64,000 nt of DNA from NCBI GenBank assembly GCA_031987605.1, contig DALZZF010000001.1, positions 124,001 through 188,000 of the forward strand. Direction: 5' to 3'. Source of the stretch: JAFAGO01 sp031987605. Lineage in GTDB: Bacteria > Bacteroidota > Bacteroidia > Flavobacteriales > Weeksellaceae. The notes below the pieces were generated by a model that was given only the letters and a program-made list of their open reading frames with translations, did no database searches and was not told the origin of the DNA. This document shows positions 44,801-54,740 of the stretch, piece by piece; positions within the stretch are counted from its first letter, which is position 1, and every line of letters begins with the position of its first letter. A program made the translations under genes and the position numbers.

Positions 44801-45183
44801 AGGCATTAAATCACTTCAAAACTGTGGCTAAAAATACAGAGACTAAAAATGTTACTAAAGCACAGCTTTCTGCTACGGAAAAGAAAGTAATAAAGGATTT
44901 GGAATATTTTATAGGGATAACAGATAATTCATTCTTCAAAACGCAGATGCAAAGAGCCCTAGACGAAATATACAAAGGCTCACACAGGCAACTGCCTAAT
45001 AACATTAAAAAGTTTATGAAAGAAAACACGGAGAACGACCCTCATAAGGTAATAGCCAATTTATATGACAACGTACTAAAAGGAATGAATTTTAGTGATA
45101 CGGCAAGAATTAAAGAGCAAAGAGCTTCTCTGTTTAGTAAACCACAAATAGTGATTTCAGAATCTTATATCGAAAGCAAATAA
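41872..45183 (+). CDS. PLD-nuclease-like SNF2 helicase of the restriction-like system
   Basis: The ATG at 41872 gives 1103 residues. The N-terminal ~210 residues form a phospholipase-D-like domain (H133xK135 in LHAKIYIF and the GSSNLTEAGL segment, one HKD-type site). The SF2/SNF2 helicase core follows: Walker A DVVGLGKTI (about 280), DEAH box (362-365), motif III LLSATPLNN, and in the second RecA-like lobe TTEVLAEGVNLHRSNVLINY and RLMQRIGRVNRIG. A ~250-residue C-terminal helical region is of unknown role. Such helicases translocate on DNA in defence systems (DISARM, BREX-like and restriction-like loci). The next start overlaps its stop as TAATG. Confidence 0.9.
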   Translation: MSTKFFTNKNENSLLKKFEGVFKNLPNIHHFDALVGYFRATGYFKLRPYLSNISEIRILVGINVDVLLEKYHTIGQQYIIDPQETIDQFISTLKDDIQNADYSKDIEDGILQFIEDIITKKIVIKAHPEKNLHAKIYIFRPKEFNQYSTGSVITGSSNLTEAGLGSRDKSNYEFNVELRDYDDIKFASDEFEHLWNEAVDILPVDISSLKEDTFLNENFTPFELYIKLLIEYFGNRIEYDPTNIDLLLPDNYMKLTYQSEAAIEGYEKLMKYNGFFLADVVGLGKTIIASIIIKKFVFENGYHSKVLVVYPPALEDNWKKTIKDFHVENNTWFVSNGSLHKILDGKNRNYPNPNEFDLIVIDEAHKFRNDTSDMYEKLQTITKSDRVIPGSDGDTRKKVMLLSATPLNNHPADIENQIYLFQDKRNSNLPSVKDLQAFFLPLKEEYDELKKDEKIDIKKVKEIFDKIRDKVIEPLVIRRSRTDIENNEDFKKDITEQGIVFPKINPPHEVKYEFDDKLSLLFDKTISMLTSMDEHLNPFDGLGFYRYRAIEYLINEEDRKRYGDVRAISNRLSAIMKTLLVKRLESSFYAFKKSLSRLLTNTKHMIKMFEENKVYVAPDIDVNKYLNEGDEEGLEQKINAKGGNNQVYTKNDFKEDFLEFLKEDKRKIEQLVQEWSEITYDPKLDKFITDLKTSFLNKKHNHSGKLVVFSESKETIEYVYDRLTEIGVKKIITVSAENRKDRFPVILENFDANQEKESWKNDYDIIFTTEVLAEGVNLHRSNVLINYDVPWNSTRLMQRIGRVNRIGTEANQINVFNFYPSDKSENQIKLTSTSIKKLQAFHSAFGEDSQIYSQLEEVGEAGLYGSKLKEEVNETLLFLQELREFKKNNLKQFNQIKSIPKKSRIAREAKNVESFINVDNASITYIKSEGHPGVFYKTDEKNIVHELTFVNAAKIFKASIKEKAVKLPSNHHNQVAKALNHFKTVAKNTETKNVTKAQLSATEKKVIKDLEYFIGITDNSFFKTQMQRALDEIYKGSHRQLPNNIKKFMKENTENDPHKVIANLYDNVLKGMNFSDTARIKEQRASLFSKPQIVISESYIESK

Positions 45184-48100
45184 TGGAAAATATATTACAG
45201 CAAATATTTACTTCAGAATACGACAGAACCTCATTTGAGGATAATGTGCTAAAGCCTATATTCAAAGAGTCGGCTCAAAAGTTTGTTTTGTATGATAAGG
45301 ACGGCGAGCAGGAAATTACGTTAACAGAAACGGACTTGCGTACAGCAAAGAGAGTGGTCAAATATGGCGAATTTACCACGCACGATAACCGAAAAGTTGA
45401 ACTATACGAAATTACAGTAGAAGACTTTAGTAAGGTTAAAATTGCTCGTGTCGGATTAGGGGCATTGGTAAAAAAACTCATTATAGGTAATAACGCTGTG
45501 TTTGCGACCTTTCGATATGAGGATACGAGAGATAAGCATTGGCGTTTTTCATTTATCGCCTACGATAGTTTTTTTCAGGATGGACAGGTGCAAACTACCG
45601 AAACCAATCCTAAACGTTATACTTATGTTTTCGGAGACGAACACGAAACGTATAGAACAGCTACCGACCGATTTTTAGAACTGGAAAGCAAAAATAAAAT
45701 TAAGGTCAAAGATATTCAGGATGCTTTTGCTGTGGAAGCAATGTCTAAAGAATTTTTTGATGAGTACAGAGAAACACACTATGCAAAATTTATTAAATAC
45801 CTTACAGGTGATGAATTTATAAAAAAAGGTGGAAAGTATGAATTAGTTCCTGTTCAAAACCCATCACCGTTTTTGGCATCGGTATTTAATGGGGATAAGG
45901 TTACCGCTCGTGACTTTTGTAAGAAGCTATTAGGGCAAATTGTCTTCCTATATTTCTTACAGAAAAAAGGATGGATGGGATCTCCTACGGGGAATTACAA
46001 AAATGCCGATGGTGACAAGAATTTTATGCAAAATTTCTTTATTCAATCTGGTGCTGACGATACATTTTATACGGTTTGGCTAACAAAATTATTTTATGAA
46101 ACCTTAAATAAAGAACGTGAAAATGATGATTTTGAAATGCCCGATAAGTCTATCGTTAAGATACCATATCTAAACGGAGGATTGTTTGATAAAGAATCGG
46201 ACAAACACGATTTGCTCACTTTTCCTAAAGAATTGTTTGCTGATTTATTCGGGTTTTTTAACCGTTTTAATTTTACCATTTACGAGAACAGTCCTGAAGA
46301 GCATACAGTAGCCGTAGATCCTGAAATGTTAGGGCATATTTTTGAAAACCTACTGGAAGACAATAAAGACAAAGGTACATTCTATACACCTAAGGAAATC
46401 GTGCATTATATGACACAGGAATCGCTGATTGAGTACTTGGCTACCCATATAGGTGAAGACAAAAAAGAAGGTATTGATTTGTTTGTAAAACAAAAAACTA
46501 AAGAAAAATTATCTGTCGAACAACTCAATGAAATCAATAGTTTACTGGATAAAGTAAAAATCTGCGATCCGGCAATTGGTTCGGGAGCTTTCCCTATGGG
46601 ATTGTTGCAGGAAATTTTCATGCTCAAAGAGAGAATTGCATTTGATTTAGGTTTTTCTGTTTGGAGTCCTGCGACGGTCAAAGAAAATATTATCCAAAAC
46701 TCTATTTATGGCGTAGATATAGAAAAAGGAGCTGTTGATATTGCACAATTGCGATTTTGGTTGAGTTTGATCGTTGATGCTGATGTTCCCAAAGCATTAC
46801 CCAATCTTGCCTATAAAATAGTAGTTGGAAACTCATTGGTAAGTAAGTTCGAGGATGAAGTTATAGAAATTGATTGGAGTACAGACAGTGCAAAAGGCGG
46901 ATTATTTGCTCAGGAACTGATCGAAAAGAAAATAGACCTTTTAAAGCAAATCTCAGAAAAGCAAAAATCATACTTCAAAGCCAAAGGACAAAAAAAGGAA
47001 AAATTAGCAAAGGAAATACGTGCCCTAAAATTAGACATACTTTCTACGGAGCTAAAAGTCATGATCGAAACCAAAGGGACAATACTCGACAAAAATGCCA
47101 AACCTACCAAAAAACAAATGGATGGCTTTTTACAAACCGAAGGATGGCGTAAGGCTTTAGCTAAAATACAACATTTAAAAAATAACGATGAGCCTTTCTC
47201 ACACTTTGATTGGGCTTTGGACTTTCCTGAAGTTATGAATCCTCTTATAAAAAAAGAAAAAACAGGATTTGATATTGTAATTGGTAACCCACCTTGGGTA
47301 TCAATGAAAGGAAAACATGGTTTAGAAGAATCAAAACGGAATGATTTATCAGAATTAATGGCAAAATATGATGGTAATACTTCAATGCCAAATCTTTTTG
47401 AATATTTCATAAAAAAATCATTAAACAGTTTAACAAAAGATCATTCAATATTTTGTTTTATTATTCCAGATCGTTTAGGTTTTAATATTTCATATACAGA
47501 TTTAAGAACTGAAATTCTTCCAAAATATCAAATCCTAGAGATTGTCTATAAATGGAAGTTTGTCGGCATTATTGCCGATACAATGACCATGCTTGTAAAA
47601 AAAACTATACCTTATAAAGGTATAAGAATAAAAAATAGACCTGAGCTTGAATCTTTCGAATTTAGTTCTGAAGAAATAAGATCCAATGCAAATATTGAGT
47701 TCCGAGGATATGATGATTTTCATACTCGTAAAGTTATAAAGCATATAAAAGACAATTCTAATCATTTAGATGACTTTGTTAACTCCACATCAGGATTTGG
47801 AGGGAAATCAAACTTATTAACTAGTTTTAGAGAAAGTCCAACTCAAATAGAAGTTTTAAAAGGGAGCTGTATAAATAGATATAAAATATTAAACAAACTT
47901 TATTTTGATTTTAAAGCTGAAAACCTAACAGGTAGAACAAAAGATAAAAATAAACTTGGTAAAAAAGAGAAAATTCTGTTACGTAAAACAGGCAATAGAA
48001 TTTTAGCAACATATGATGATTCAGGAAGTTACCCTGAACAATCATTGTACTTTTTATACGATTTTCTTATTAGTCCTATCTTTATTTTGGGATTATTAAA

Positions 48101-48566
48101 CTCTAAATTGATTACTTGGTATTATTTAAATCAATTAGTAACAAATGAAGACAGTACTCCACAGCTAAAAAACTATCACCTAGATGTTGTACCTGTAATT
48201 AAGCCAAAGAATATTGAAATATTCAAAACTATAGCTATGGAATTACTAATTCTCAATAAAGATTCTATTGCAAAAGTTAATGATATAGTCCCAAATTCTC
48301 ACATTGCAGAAGTTTTTGAGGAGGTTATTGACGCCTTAATTTTTGAATTATATTTTCCTGCTCAATTTAGAGAAAAGGATATAGAAATTGAAAAATATGC
48401 TAATAGTATTTTTAAGTCTATTGATGGTTTGAGCGACGAGGAACAATTGAGAACTATTCGGGAAACTTACCAAATATTACGAGAAAAAGACAATCCTCTT
48501 CGCAATCAAATTAAGTTAATGAAGATAGAATTAAAAGAACTCCTATTGCCTATTTTAAGTGTATAG
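45183..48566 (+). CDS. Eco57I-like N6-adenine DNA methylase (first)
   Basis: A 1127-residue protein. The methyltransferase core spans about residues 390-900: TFYTPKEIVHYMTQES, the AdoMet motif DPAIGSGAF (about 461) and the catalytic NPPW (about 701). The ~380-residue N-terminus resembles the BREX PglX/type IIG N-terminal region (LLGQIVFLYFLQKKGW), and the C-terminus probably recognises the DNA sequence. No PD-(D/E)XK motif is obvious at the N-terminus, so cutting would be done by another subunit. It would methylate adenines to mark self DNA. Confidence 0.92.
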   Translation: MENILQQIFTSEYDRTSFEDNVLKPIFKESAQKFVLYDKDGEQEITLTETDLRTAKRVVKYGEFTTHDNRKVELYEITVEDFSKVKIARVGLGALVKKLIIGNNAVFATFRYEDTRDKHWRFSFIAYDSFFQDGQVQTTETNPKRYTYVFGDEHETYRTATDRFLELESKNKIKVKDIQDAFAVEAMSKEFFDEYRETHYAKFIKYLTGDEFIKKGGKYELVPVQNPSPFLASVFNGDKVTARDFCKKLLGQIVFLYFLQKKGWMGSPTGNYKNADGDKNFMQNFFIQSGADDTFYTVWLTKLFYETLNKERENDDFEMPDKSIVKIPYLNGGLFDKESDKHDLLTFPKELFADLFGFFNRFNFTIYENSPEEHTVAVDPEMLGHIFENLLEDNKDKGTFYTPKEIVHYMTQESLIEYLATHIGEDKKEGIDLFVKQKTKEKLSVEQLNEINSLLDKVKICDPAIGSGAFPMGLLQEIFMLKERIAFDLGFSVWSPATVKENIIQNSIYGVDIEKGAVDIAQLRFWLSLIVDADVPKALPNLAYKIVVGNSLVSKFEDEVIEIDWSTDSAKGGLFAQELIEKKIDLLKQISEKQKSYFKAKGQKKEKLAKEIRALKLDILSTELKVMIETKGTILDKNAKPTKKQMDGFLQTEGWRKALAKIQHLKNNDEPFSHFDWALDFPEVMNPLIKKEKTGFDIVIGNPPWVSMKGKHGLEESKRNDLSELMAKYDGNTSMPNLFEYFIKKSLNSLTKDHSIFCFIIPDRLGFNISYTDLRTEILPKYQILEIVYKWKFVGIIADTMTMLVKKTIPYKGIRIKNRPELESFEFSSEEIRSNANIEFRGYDDFHTRKVIKHIKDNSNHLDDFVNSTSGFGGKSNLLTSFRESPTQIEVLKGSCINRYKILNKLYFDFKAENLTGRTKDKNKLGKKEKILLRKTGNRILATYDDSGSYPEQSLYFLYDFLISPIFILGLLNSKLITWYYLNQLVTNEDSTPQLKNYHLDVVPVIKPKNIEIFKTIAMELLILNKDSIAKVNDIVPNSHIAEVFEEVIDALIFELYFPAQFREKDIEIEKYANSIFKSIDGLSDEEQLRTIRETYQILREKDNPLRNQIKLMKIELKELLLPILSV

Positions 48567-48568
48567 TT

Positions 48569-50527
48569 ATGCAAAAGATTAAATCCATCACGTTACGTAA
48601 TTTCAAGTATTTTTATGGAAAAGAAACGGAGCAACCACAAAACAAAATAGAGTTAGACAAAGACAATTTATTACTCTATGGTGAAAACGGTAGCGGTAAA
48701 AGTTCTATTTATTGGGGATTATATACCTTTTTGCAAAGTGCCATTAAAGATCCTCGCTCTGAAATAGAAAAGTATTTTGATCCAAGTGATAACCAAAACC
48801 TTCGTAATCGTTTTGCTCAACCAGACGATGAATCAGGAATTATTGTAGAGTTTACAGCACCTTCAGGCGGTACTATAAAAGAACTCAAAAGAAACACTGA
48901 TAGAACATATAGTATCAACACGTATAAAGACACTTTTACCGAAAGAGCTTTGATAGGTAGTGATTTTATCAATTACAAATTCCTATCAAAAATCTATGAT
49001 TTTCGGAACAGTGAGCATATTGATTTGTTTGAGATGTTTGAGCGGGACATTTTAATGTTCATTGATTTTGAAGAGACTTACACCGAACACGATGGAACGC
49101 TTTCAACAAAAACATATGCCAGCGATTGGTGGAAGTTTATCTGTGAAGGTCATAAAAGTTTACCCAAAAACACAAACAAAATAGCCGAACGTACAGATCA
49201 ATATATCCGATATCAAAATGAAACTATACCAAAATTTATAGCATTACTCAAAAAGTTCCTGTTAGATATAACACAAGGAGCAAATGATTTTTTGGAGAAG
49301 GAATTTAAAGAAGATTTCAGTATAAAATTTGATACTGATTCTATAGAGTGTGTTTTTAATAAGCGAATAGATGGCAAGAACAAGCAAAAAGATGGCAAAT
49401 TGCATAAGCCAAAAATTCCGCTACAAGTTATTTTTAATCATAATAGTTTAGCTGAAGCCGACAAAAAGATTATCAAGCCACATACATTTCTAAACGAGGC
49501 TAGATTAACGGCAATTGCTATGGCTATTCGATTATCAATCTTAGACCGAAGACCCGAATTTGCAAACTCAGCAAGAATTCTTGTTTTAGATGACCTGTTA
49601 TTGAGCTTGGATATGAGCCACAGAGACAAGGTTTTAGATATATTATTGAGCCCTGCGTTCATAGATACCTATCAGATTCTTATTTTAACTCATGATAGAG
49701 CTTTCTACAACATGTGTAAGAACAGAATTCAAGACCGATATGAGAAAGGATGGATTTTCAAGGAAATGTATCAACATCAGACGGATTCAGGAATCCCGTG
49801 CCCATTTGTACCAGAACAAAGTAATTATTTAGATTTAGCAAAAAAATATCTTAAAGAGTTCGATTATCCTGCTAGTGCTAATTATTTGAGAAAGGAAACA
49901 GAAAGGGTTTTCAAATACTTATTACCTAGAAATCTTTCTATATACTTTAAAGAAGATAAGGGGATGATAACATTACAATTAGATAATCTCATTTCTAACT
50001 TTTTAAAGTATTTCAAAGAATTGGGAGGAAACATAGAGCCATTTACAAAAATTAAAGAGCATAAAGATTTACTTCTAAATCCTCTGTCACACGATAATAC
50101 GGAGTCACCAATTTACAGAAGAGAACTTGATAATATTATCGAGATATTAGAGAAACTAAACCAATTGAAAGTTTATACTATTGGACTGTCTGACACCGAT
50201 GATCTTTTACCATTCGAATTACGTGAAATCGATTCAGATGGTAACGAATGGAGGTATTTATTTTCTGTAAAGGAAACTTTTCGAGCACTGAGAGATTTGA
50301 ATAATCAGTGGTTTATTTCTAATCCTGAAAGTCGTTTTATAAAGAGAAAAAATGTTTCTCAAAATCAACCTTTTCAAGATTTAGAAAGTAGTATAAAACT
50401 AGAGCAGGGATATGGAAATATTAGACATGCTTTAGGAATTAAAACAAAGGTAGCTGACAATGCAAAAGATTTAAAAGAAATTATCTTTAAAGATGGGCAA
50501 AAATTAATTGATATTCTAAATGCCTGA
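48569..50527 (+). CDS. SMC/RecF-like ATPase of the restriction-like system
   Basis: A 652-residue AAA ATPase. Residues 1-45 (ITLRNFKYFYG, then LLLYGENGSGKSSIYWGLY with Walker A) and about 320-375 (FLNEARLTAIAMAIRLSILD, Walker B region ILVLDDLLLSLDMSHRD, then ILTHDRAFYNMCK) form an ABC/RecF-like head without a long coiled coil. The C-terminal ~250 residues are helical and unrecognised. Such ATPases appear in many defence operons as sensors or clamps. It starts 2 bases after the methylase stop. Confidence 0.85.
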   Translation: MQKIKSITLRNFKYFYGKETEQPQNKIELDKDNLLLYGENGSGKSSIYWGLYTFLQSAIKDPRSEIEKYFDPSDNQNLRNRFAQPDDESGIIVEFTAPSGGTIKELKRNTDRTYSINTYKDTFTERALIGSDFINYKFLSKIYDFRNSEHIDLFEMFERDILMFIDFEETYTEHDGTLSTKTYASDWWKFICEGHKSLPKNTNKIAERTDQYIRYQNETIPKFIALLKKFLLDITQGANDFLEKEFKEDFSIKFDTDSIECVFNKRIDGKNKQKDGKLHKPKIPLQVIFNHNSLAEADKKIIKPHTFLNEARLTAIAMAIRLSILDRRPEFANSARILVLDDLLLSLDMSHRDKVLDILLSPAFIDTYQILILTHDRAFYNMCKNRIQDRYEKGWIFKEMYQHQTDSGIPCPFVPEQSNYLDLAKKYLKEFDYPASANYLRKETERVFKYLLPRNLSIYFKEDKGMITLQLDNLISNFLKYFKELGGNIEPFTKIKEHKDLLLNPLSHDNTESPIYRRELDNIIEILEKLNQLKVYTIGLSDTDDLLPFELREIDSDGNEWRYLFSVKETFRALRDLNNQWFISNPESRFIKRKNVSQNQPFQDLESSIKLEQGYGNIRHALGIKTKVADNAKDLKEIIFKDGQKLIDILNA

Positions 50528-50630
50528 TGAAGCGTTTTTTAATCTTGAGCAATAAAATCCGAACATATAAATTGTATCTTTACAGATTGGAAGCAGTCGA
50601 TGTTGTTTGTTTTAAACAAATAAAAATAGT

Positions 50631-53540
50631 ATGAATTTACCAGAAAACATAGTACAACCATTTTCACAAGGTCTACAAAAATTAGGCTTTGAGGGAGATG
50701 ATTTACTGTTTTTGGTTGACGATCAAAATCTACCTGAACCGCTTCTGAAATTCCATTTGGAAACAGCAAAAGATTTGGGAGCTTCTGCTGTATATTTTCG
50801 ATTACAGTTAAACGGAAGCTACAAACCACAGGTTTATCTTTTCGATTTTACAGAAAAGAGTCTTAACGAAGAGGATACCTCAATTGCAGATATACAAACC
50901 AATCTTTGGAGCAGTGGAGAAGTGCCGTTAGCCTGTTTCTTTTTCAATACCGAAATAAAAATAGTTGACTGTACAAAACACGTTACAAAAAAGTTTCAGC
51001 CGGAATACTTAATATCTGATTTGAATTTGGTGGGTAAAGCCCACGATTTGTACAATGAACAATTTGCCGTCAAAATTAAAACAGGTCTTTTTTGGGAACA
51101 GGAAGAGCTAAAAAAGAAATTCAAGTTTCAAAACTCCGCTTATGATACGCTGATAAAAAATATCAGAAGCGTAAGCGAGAAATTAAAAACAACTCATTCC
51201 GATTCTGCATCTTTAATCAATAAGATTATTGTACAGGCAATACTTATTAAATACTTAGAAGAACGCATTGATACCAATGGTAATAAATTGTTATCTGAAA
51301 AGTATTTCAAGAAATATGATAACGCCAGTACTTTTAATGAGGTTCTTCGTAATAAGGGCAAATTCGTTGATCTGTTGATTGATTTGAATCAAGATTTCAA
51401 CGGAAATGTATTTACCTGGACTGAGGAAGAGCAAAAACAATTACAATCCTTAGATTTAAACATTCTTGCAGACTTTTTATCAACTGACAAAACAGACATC
51501 AGTTCACAACAAGCTGTATTTGAGTTTGATCTACGATATTTTGAGTTTAAATATATCCCAGTAGAGTTAATCAGTCGCTTGTACGAGGAGTTTTTGGGAG
51601 AAGATAAACAGGAGAAAGGATTATTCTATACACCTTCTCATCTTGCTAAATTATTAGTTGATGAGTGTATTCCTTTGAAGAAGTATGAAAGCGTAAATCT
51701 TAAAGACTTTAAAGTATTAGACCCAGCTTGTGGTTCAGGAATTTTTCTGGTAGTCACTTTTAAGCGATTGGTTCAGATTTGGAGGCTTCAAAATGAAATG
51801 AAGTTTCCTGACATTAAGGATTTAAAACCTTTATTGAAAAATATCTACGGAGTTGACAAAGAGGAACAAGCAATAAAGTTAGCTTCTTTTAGTTTAAGCT
51901 TGGCTCTTTGTAACGAGCTAAATCCAATAAAGATCATCAATGAATTACGTTTTGACGATCTAACAGAAGATAACCTTATCTGGTCAGACTTTTTCCAATG
52001 TGATTCTATAAAAGGCAAAAAATTTGATTTAGTAATTGGTAATCCACCATTTGTGAGAGGTGCCATTTCCAACTATTCCAATAAATGGATGTTGGAAAAT
52101 AAAAGTGTTACTATTCCACAAGGACAGATTGCTTTAAAATTTTTATCAGAAGCTTTTTCGTATTTGAAAGAAAATGGCTTGTCTTGCCTTATTATTAAAT
52201 CTTCGGGATTACTTTATAACAGCACATCCAACGATTATAAAAAGGCATTATTCTCAAATTACAACGTTGTCCAGTTTTTCGATTTCACCTCGTTAGCTGA
52301 GGGTAAATCTTTGTGGGATAATGGAGCAAGAGTTGGTTCCGCTGCCATTTTTGTCAGAAATGAAAAGCCAGATTTCAGTAAGAACCTTTTACATCTAACT
52401 TTTAGACGTACAATCGCTACTAAAGAACGTATCTTTTTTGAGATTGATGATTATGATTTTCATTTCGTAAACAGACAAACAGCTATCAATAATGAGTTTG
52501 TTTGGAAAAATAACTTACTTGGGGGAGGAAGAATTAGGAATCTTGTAGAGAAGGTACAGACACTACCGAAACTCAAAGATACCTTAGACGATAATAATAG
52601 TATCCTCGAAGAGGGATTTGAAATAGGAAGTAAACAAAACTTATCTCCAGACTATATATATGATATACCATTTTTAACAACAAAAGGTATTAGTGAAAAT
52701 AGTATTTCTTATGATTTATTATCTTCCATAACAAAGGAAACTAAATTCTCGAAAATACCTAAAGAGGAAGCTTTCTTAGCTCCCAATTTAATAATATGGG
52801 AAAATATCGGAGAAAACCGATTTCCTATATTTTTAAATGAAACTTCATTCTCTTTTAAAAGAAGGATAGTTTCTATCAAATCATTAGATAATGATAAATC
52901 GTTTTTAAAAAACATCTACAATTCTTTTGAGAGTTATTACAGCTTCTATAAGTTTTATTTTCTTGCCACCAGTGCAGAAACATTAATTAATCGAAACAAC
53001 ACGTTTCTTTTAAAGGATTTAAAGAATATTCCTTTTATTCAAGACAACTCTATCTTTTCTGATTATGATTTGAATATAATAAATGACTGTATTACTTTTC
53101 AGCAAAGTTTCTTCATCAATGGCGAAGGATCCAAAGCTACTTTTCCAATCAAAGGAGAAAAAAATATAAAGTCAACCATTGAGAAATATGGCTTTGAATT
53201 TTCAAGAGCATTAAACACCGTTTATGGAGAAAATAATGGGCGAGAATTTAGGTTGAGTGATGTAGTGGAATTAAACAATTCGTTGATAGCAACTGTATTT
53301 AAGTTTGATACAGAAAACACTAAGCCAATCTTTCATAAAGACCTATCGAAACTGAATATTGAAAATCTAACAGACAATGTGATTTCTGAGCAGCTGTCTA
53401 TAAAAAGGATAATTAAACTATACCCACAAAAGGATACTATTGTTTTTATTAAGCCTAATCAATATCGATATTGGCTTTCTCTTACAGCATATCGTGATGC
53501 TGACAAATGTTTCTCTGACTTCTCAAATGCAGGTTTTTAA
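50631..53540 (+). CDS. Eco57I-like N6-adenine DNA methylase (second)
   Basis: A 969-residue protein, again with a methylase core but distinct from the first: LFYTPSHLAKLLVDECIPL, the AdoMet motif DPACGSGIF (from residue 364) and NPPF (from about 471). The N-terminal ~300 residues (LDLNILADFLSTDKTDISSQ and upstream) resemble a type IIG or restriction-associated region. The C-terminal ~350 residues should read the target sequence. It lies 103 bases after the ATPase gene, the largest gap in the operon, so it may start a second transcript. Two methylases suggest methylation of both strands of an asymmetric site. Confidence 0.88.
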   Translation: MNLPENIVQPFSQGLQKLGFEGDDLLFLVDDQNLPEPLLKFHLETAKDLGASAVYFRLQLNGSYKPQVYLFDFTEKSLNEEDTSIADIQTNLWSSGEVPLACFFFNTEIKIVDCTKHVTKKFQPEYLISDLNLVGKAHDLYNEQFAVKIKTGLFWEQEELKKKFKFQNSAYDTLIKNIRSVSEKLKTTHSDSASLINKIIVQAILIKYLEERIDTNGNKLLSEKYFKKYDNASTFNEVLRNKGKFVDLLIDLNQDFNGNVFTWTEEEQKQLQSLDLNILADFLSTDKTDISSQQAVFEFDLRYFEFKYIPVELISRLYEEFLGEDKQEKGLFYTPSHLAKLLVDECIPLKKYESVNLKDFKVLDPACGSGIFLVVTFKRLVQIWRLQNEMKFPDIKDLKPLLKNIYGVDKEEQAIKLASFSLSLALCNELNPIKIINELRFDDLTEDNLIWSDFFQCDSIKGKKFDLVIGNPPFVRGAISNYSNKWMLENKSVTIPQGQIALKFLSEAFSYLKENGLSCLIIKSSGLLYNSTSNDYKKALFSNYNVVQFFDFTSLAEGKSLWDNGARVGSAAIFVRNEKPDFSKNLLHLTFRRTIATKERIFFEIDDYDFHFVNRQTAINNEFVWKNNLLGGGRIRNLVEKVQTLPKLKDTLDDNNSILEEGFEIGSKQNLSPDYIYDIPFLTTKGISENSISYDLLSSITKETKFSKIPKEEAFLAPNLIIWENIGENRFPIFLNETSFSFKRRIVSIKSLDNDKSFLKNIYNSFESYYSFYKFYFLATSAETLINRNNTFLLKDLKNIPFIQDNSIFSDYDLNIINDCITFQQSFFINGEGSKATFPIKGEKNIKSTIEKYGFEFSRALNTVYGENNGREFRLSDVVELNNSLIATVFKFDTENTKPIFHKDLSKLNIENLTDNVISEQLSIKRIIKLYPQKDTIVFIKPNQYRYWLSLTAYRDADKCFSDFSNAGF

Positions 53541-54214
53541 TGATAGCAGAGGATAACATATTTAATCTTTCTCAACCTAATATTGAACTTCCTCAAAATA
53601 GGATGATTCTTCTTGCAAAAAAATGTATGGTGGAAACTGTTGTACATTTCAAATCATACTTAAAATCGGAATTTCATACGAAAAAGAAGTTAAGTGAAAA
53701 TGATTTGACCCAACTCTATACAAAGCAAGCACAAATACATATCAGAAAGAAAGATTACCCATTTAATATTGAGGGACAATATCAAGATGTTTATAATCAA
53801 AGTAAAGGATTTTCAGATTTTTTCTTTTATCCAAATGAACAGAATGTAGAACTTTCCTCAATATACTCTGTCGAAAGTAAACGGTTACCATCTCCCGAGA
53901 AAAAGCGAGAAAAAGAATATGTTATTGGTGACAATAATAACGGAGGTATTGAAAGATACAAAACCGAAAAGCACGGTAAAAGTTTATCCGAATGCGGTTT
54001 GCTTGGTTTCGTAGAGGACAAAGACTTTAAGCATTGGAATGCCACAATAAATGGTTGGATTGATGATTTATCAAAACTTCCCCAAACAACTTGGAAATCA
54101 GACGAAATTCTTTCGGAAACTGATGATAATACTGATTACTGTATTTTGAAATCCATAGCATATAGGGCGTCTAATAAGGTTAATCTAACTCATTTATGGG
54201 TTTTAATAAATTGA
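53540..54214 (+). CDS. Candidate PD-(D/E)XK nuclease of the restriction-like system
   Basis: A 224-residue protein starting inside the previous stop (TAATG). I do not recognise a named family, but GFSDFFFYP with D93 followed 19 residues later by VESKR with E112-x-K114 matches the D...ExK core of PD-(D/E)XK nucleases, and the preceding helix (MILLAKKCMVETVVHFKSYL) fits. Residues 115-150 are charged, with a KKREKEYVIGDNNNGG stretch. Tight coupling to the methylase suggests it is the cutting subunit. The fold is inferred by eye. Confidence 0.55.
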   Translation: MIAEDNIFNLSQPNIELPQNRMILLAKKCMVETVVHFKSYLKSEFHTKKKLSENDLTQLYTKQAQIHIRKKDYPFNIEGQYQDVYNQSKGFSDFFFYPNEQNVELSSIYSVESKRLPSPEKKREKEYVIGDNNNGGIERYKTEKHGKSLSECGLLGFVEDKDFKHWNATINGWIDDLSKLPQTTWKSDEILSETDDNTDYCILKSIAYRASNKVNLTHLWVLIN

Positions 54215-54377
54215 TATACGCAAATTAAAAATCGAGGGCTAACTGTTCAAAATTTTCAAGCGAGTATTTAGAAATGTTTTTTTGTATATTTGCTATGAGC
54301 TAACGGAAACGTGTTGAAAAGCAAAGCAATAAGCACCGTTACCAAATCGTTACCTTGTAATCTTTGATTATCCACAT

Positions 54378-54409
54378 AAGAGCCTTGTATTCAACTAATA
54401 GGGCTTTTT
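54378..54409 (+). terminator. Probable terminator of the restriction-like operon
   Basis: AGAGCC and GGCTTT pair (with one G-T) around a 17-base loop, followed by a T-run, about 165 bases after the last stop codon. Confidence 0.6.
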
Positions 54410-54712
54410 CCTGAAAACTTTAAAATACAGTTTTTTGTTTTTTTTCAAAAATTAATGTGTATTAAAGAATCTCTAAATTTTCTTTTTATTAAGATGCTGG
54501 CATAAGGGCAGGAATAAGAAATTTTAAAGCAACTAATGGAATAATTAATGTAGGATTCATTTAATAACTGGTATCGTTATTTTAGAACTAGACAGAACAA
54601 CTTTTCCAATATTTCGTTAATAATAAATAATTATTTTTGATGTTAGAAAAATGGATGTTCTTGCTGTGTCGTTATAAGATTATGGTTCTATAAAATAGTA
54701 AAGAATTAAGGT

Positions 54713-54735
54713 GTTCCCCCTTTTGTTCCCCCTTT
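54713..54735 (+). repeat. Right 23-bp double repeat, candidate integrase arm site
   Basis: Identical to 24971-24993 and in the same orientation: two tandem GTTCCCCCTTT(T) units, 43 bases inside attR. Confidence 0.7.
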
Positions 54736-54740
54736 AAAAT

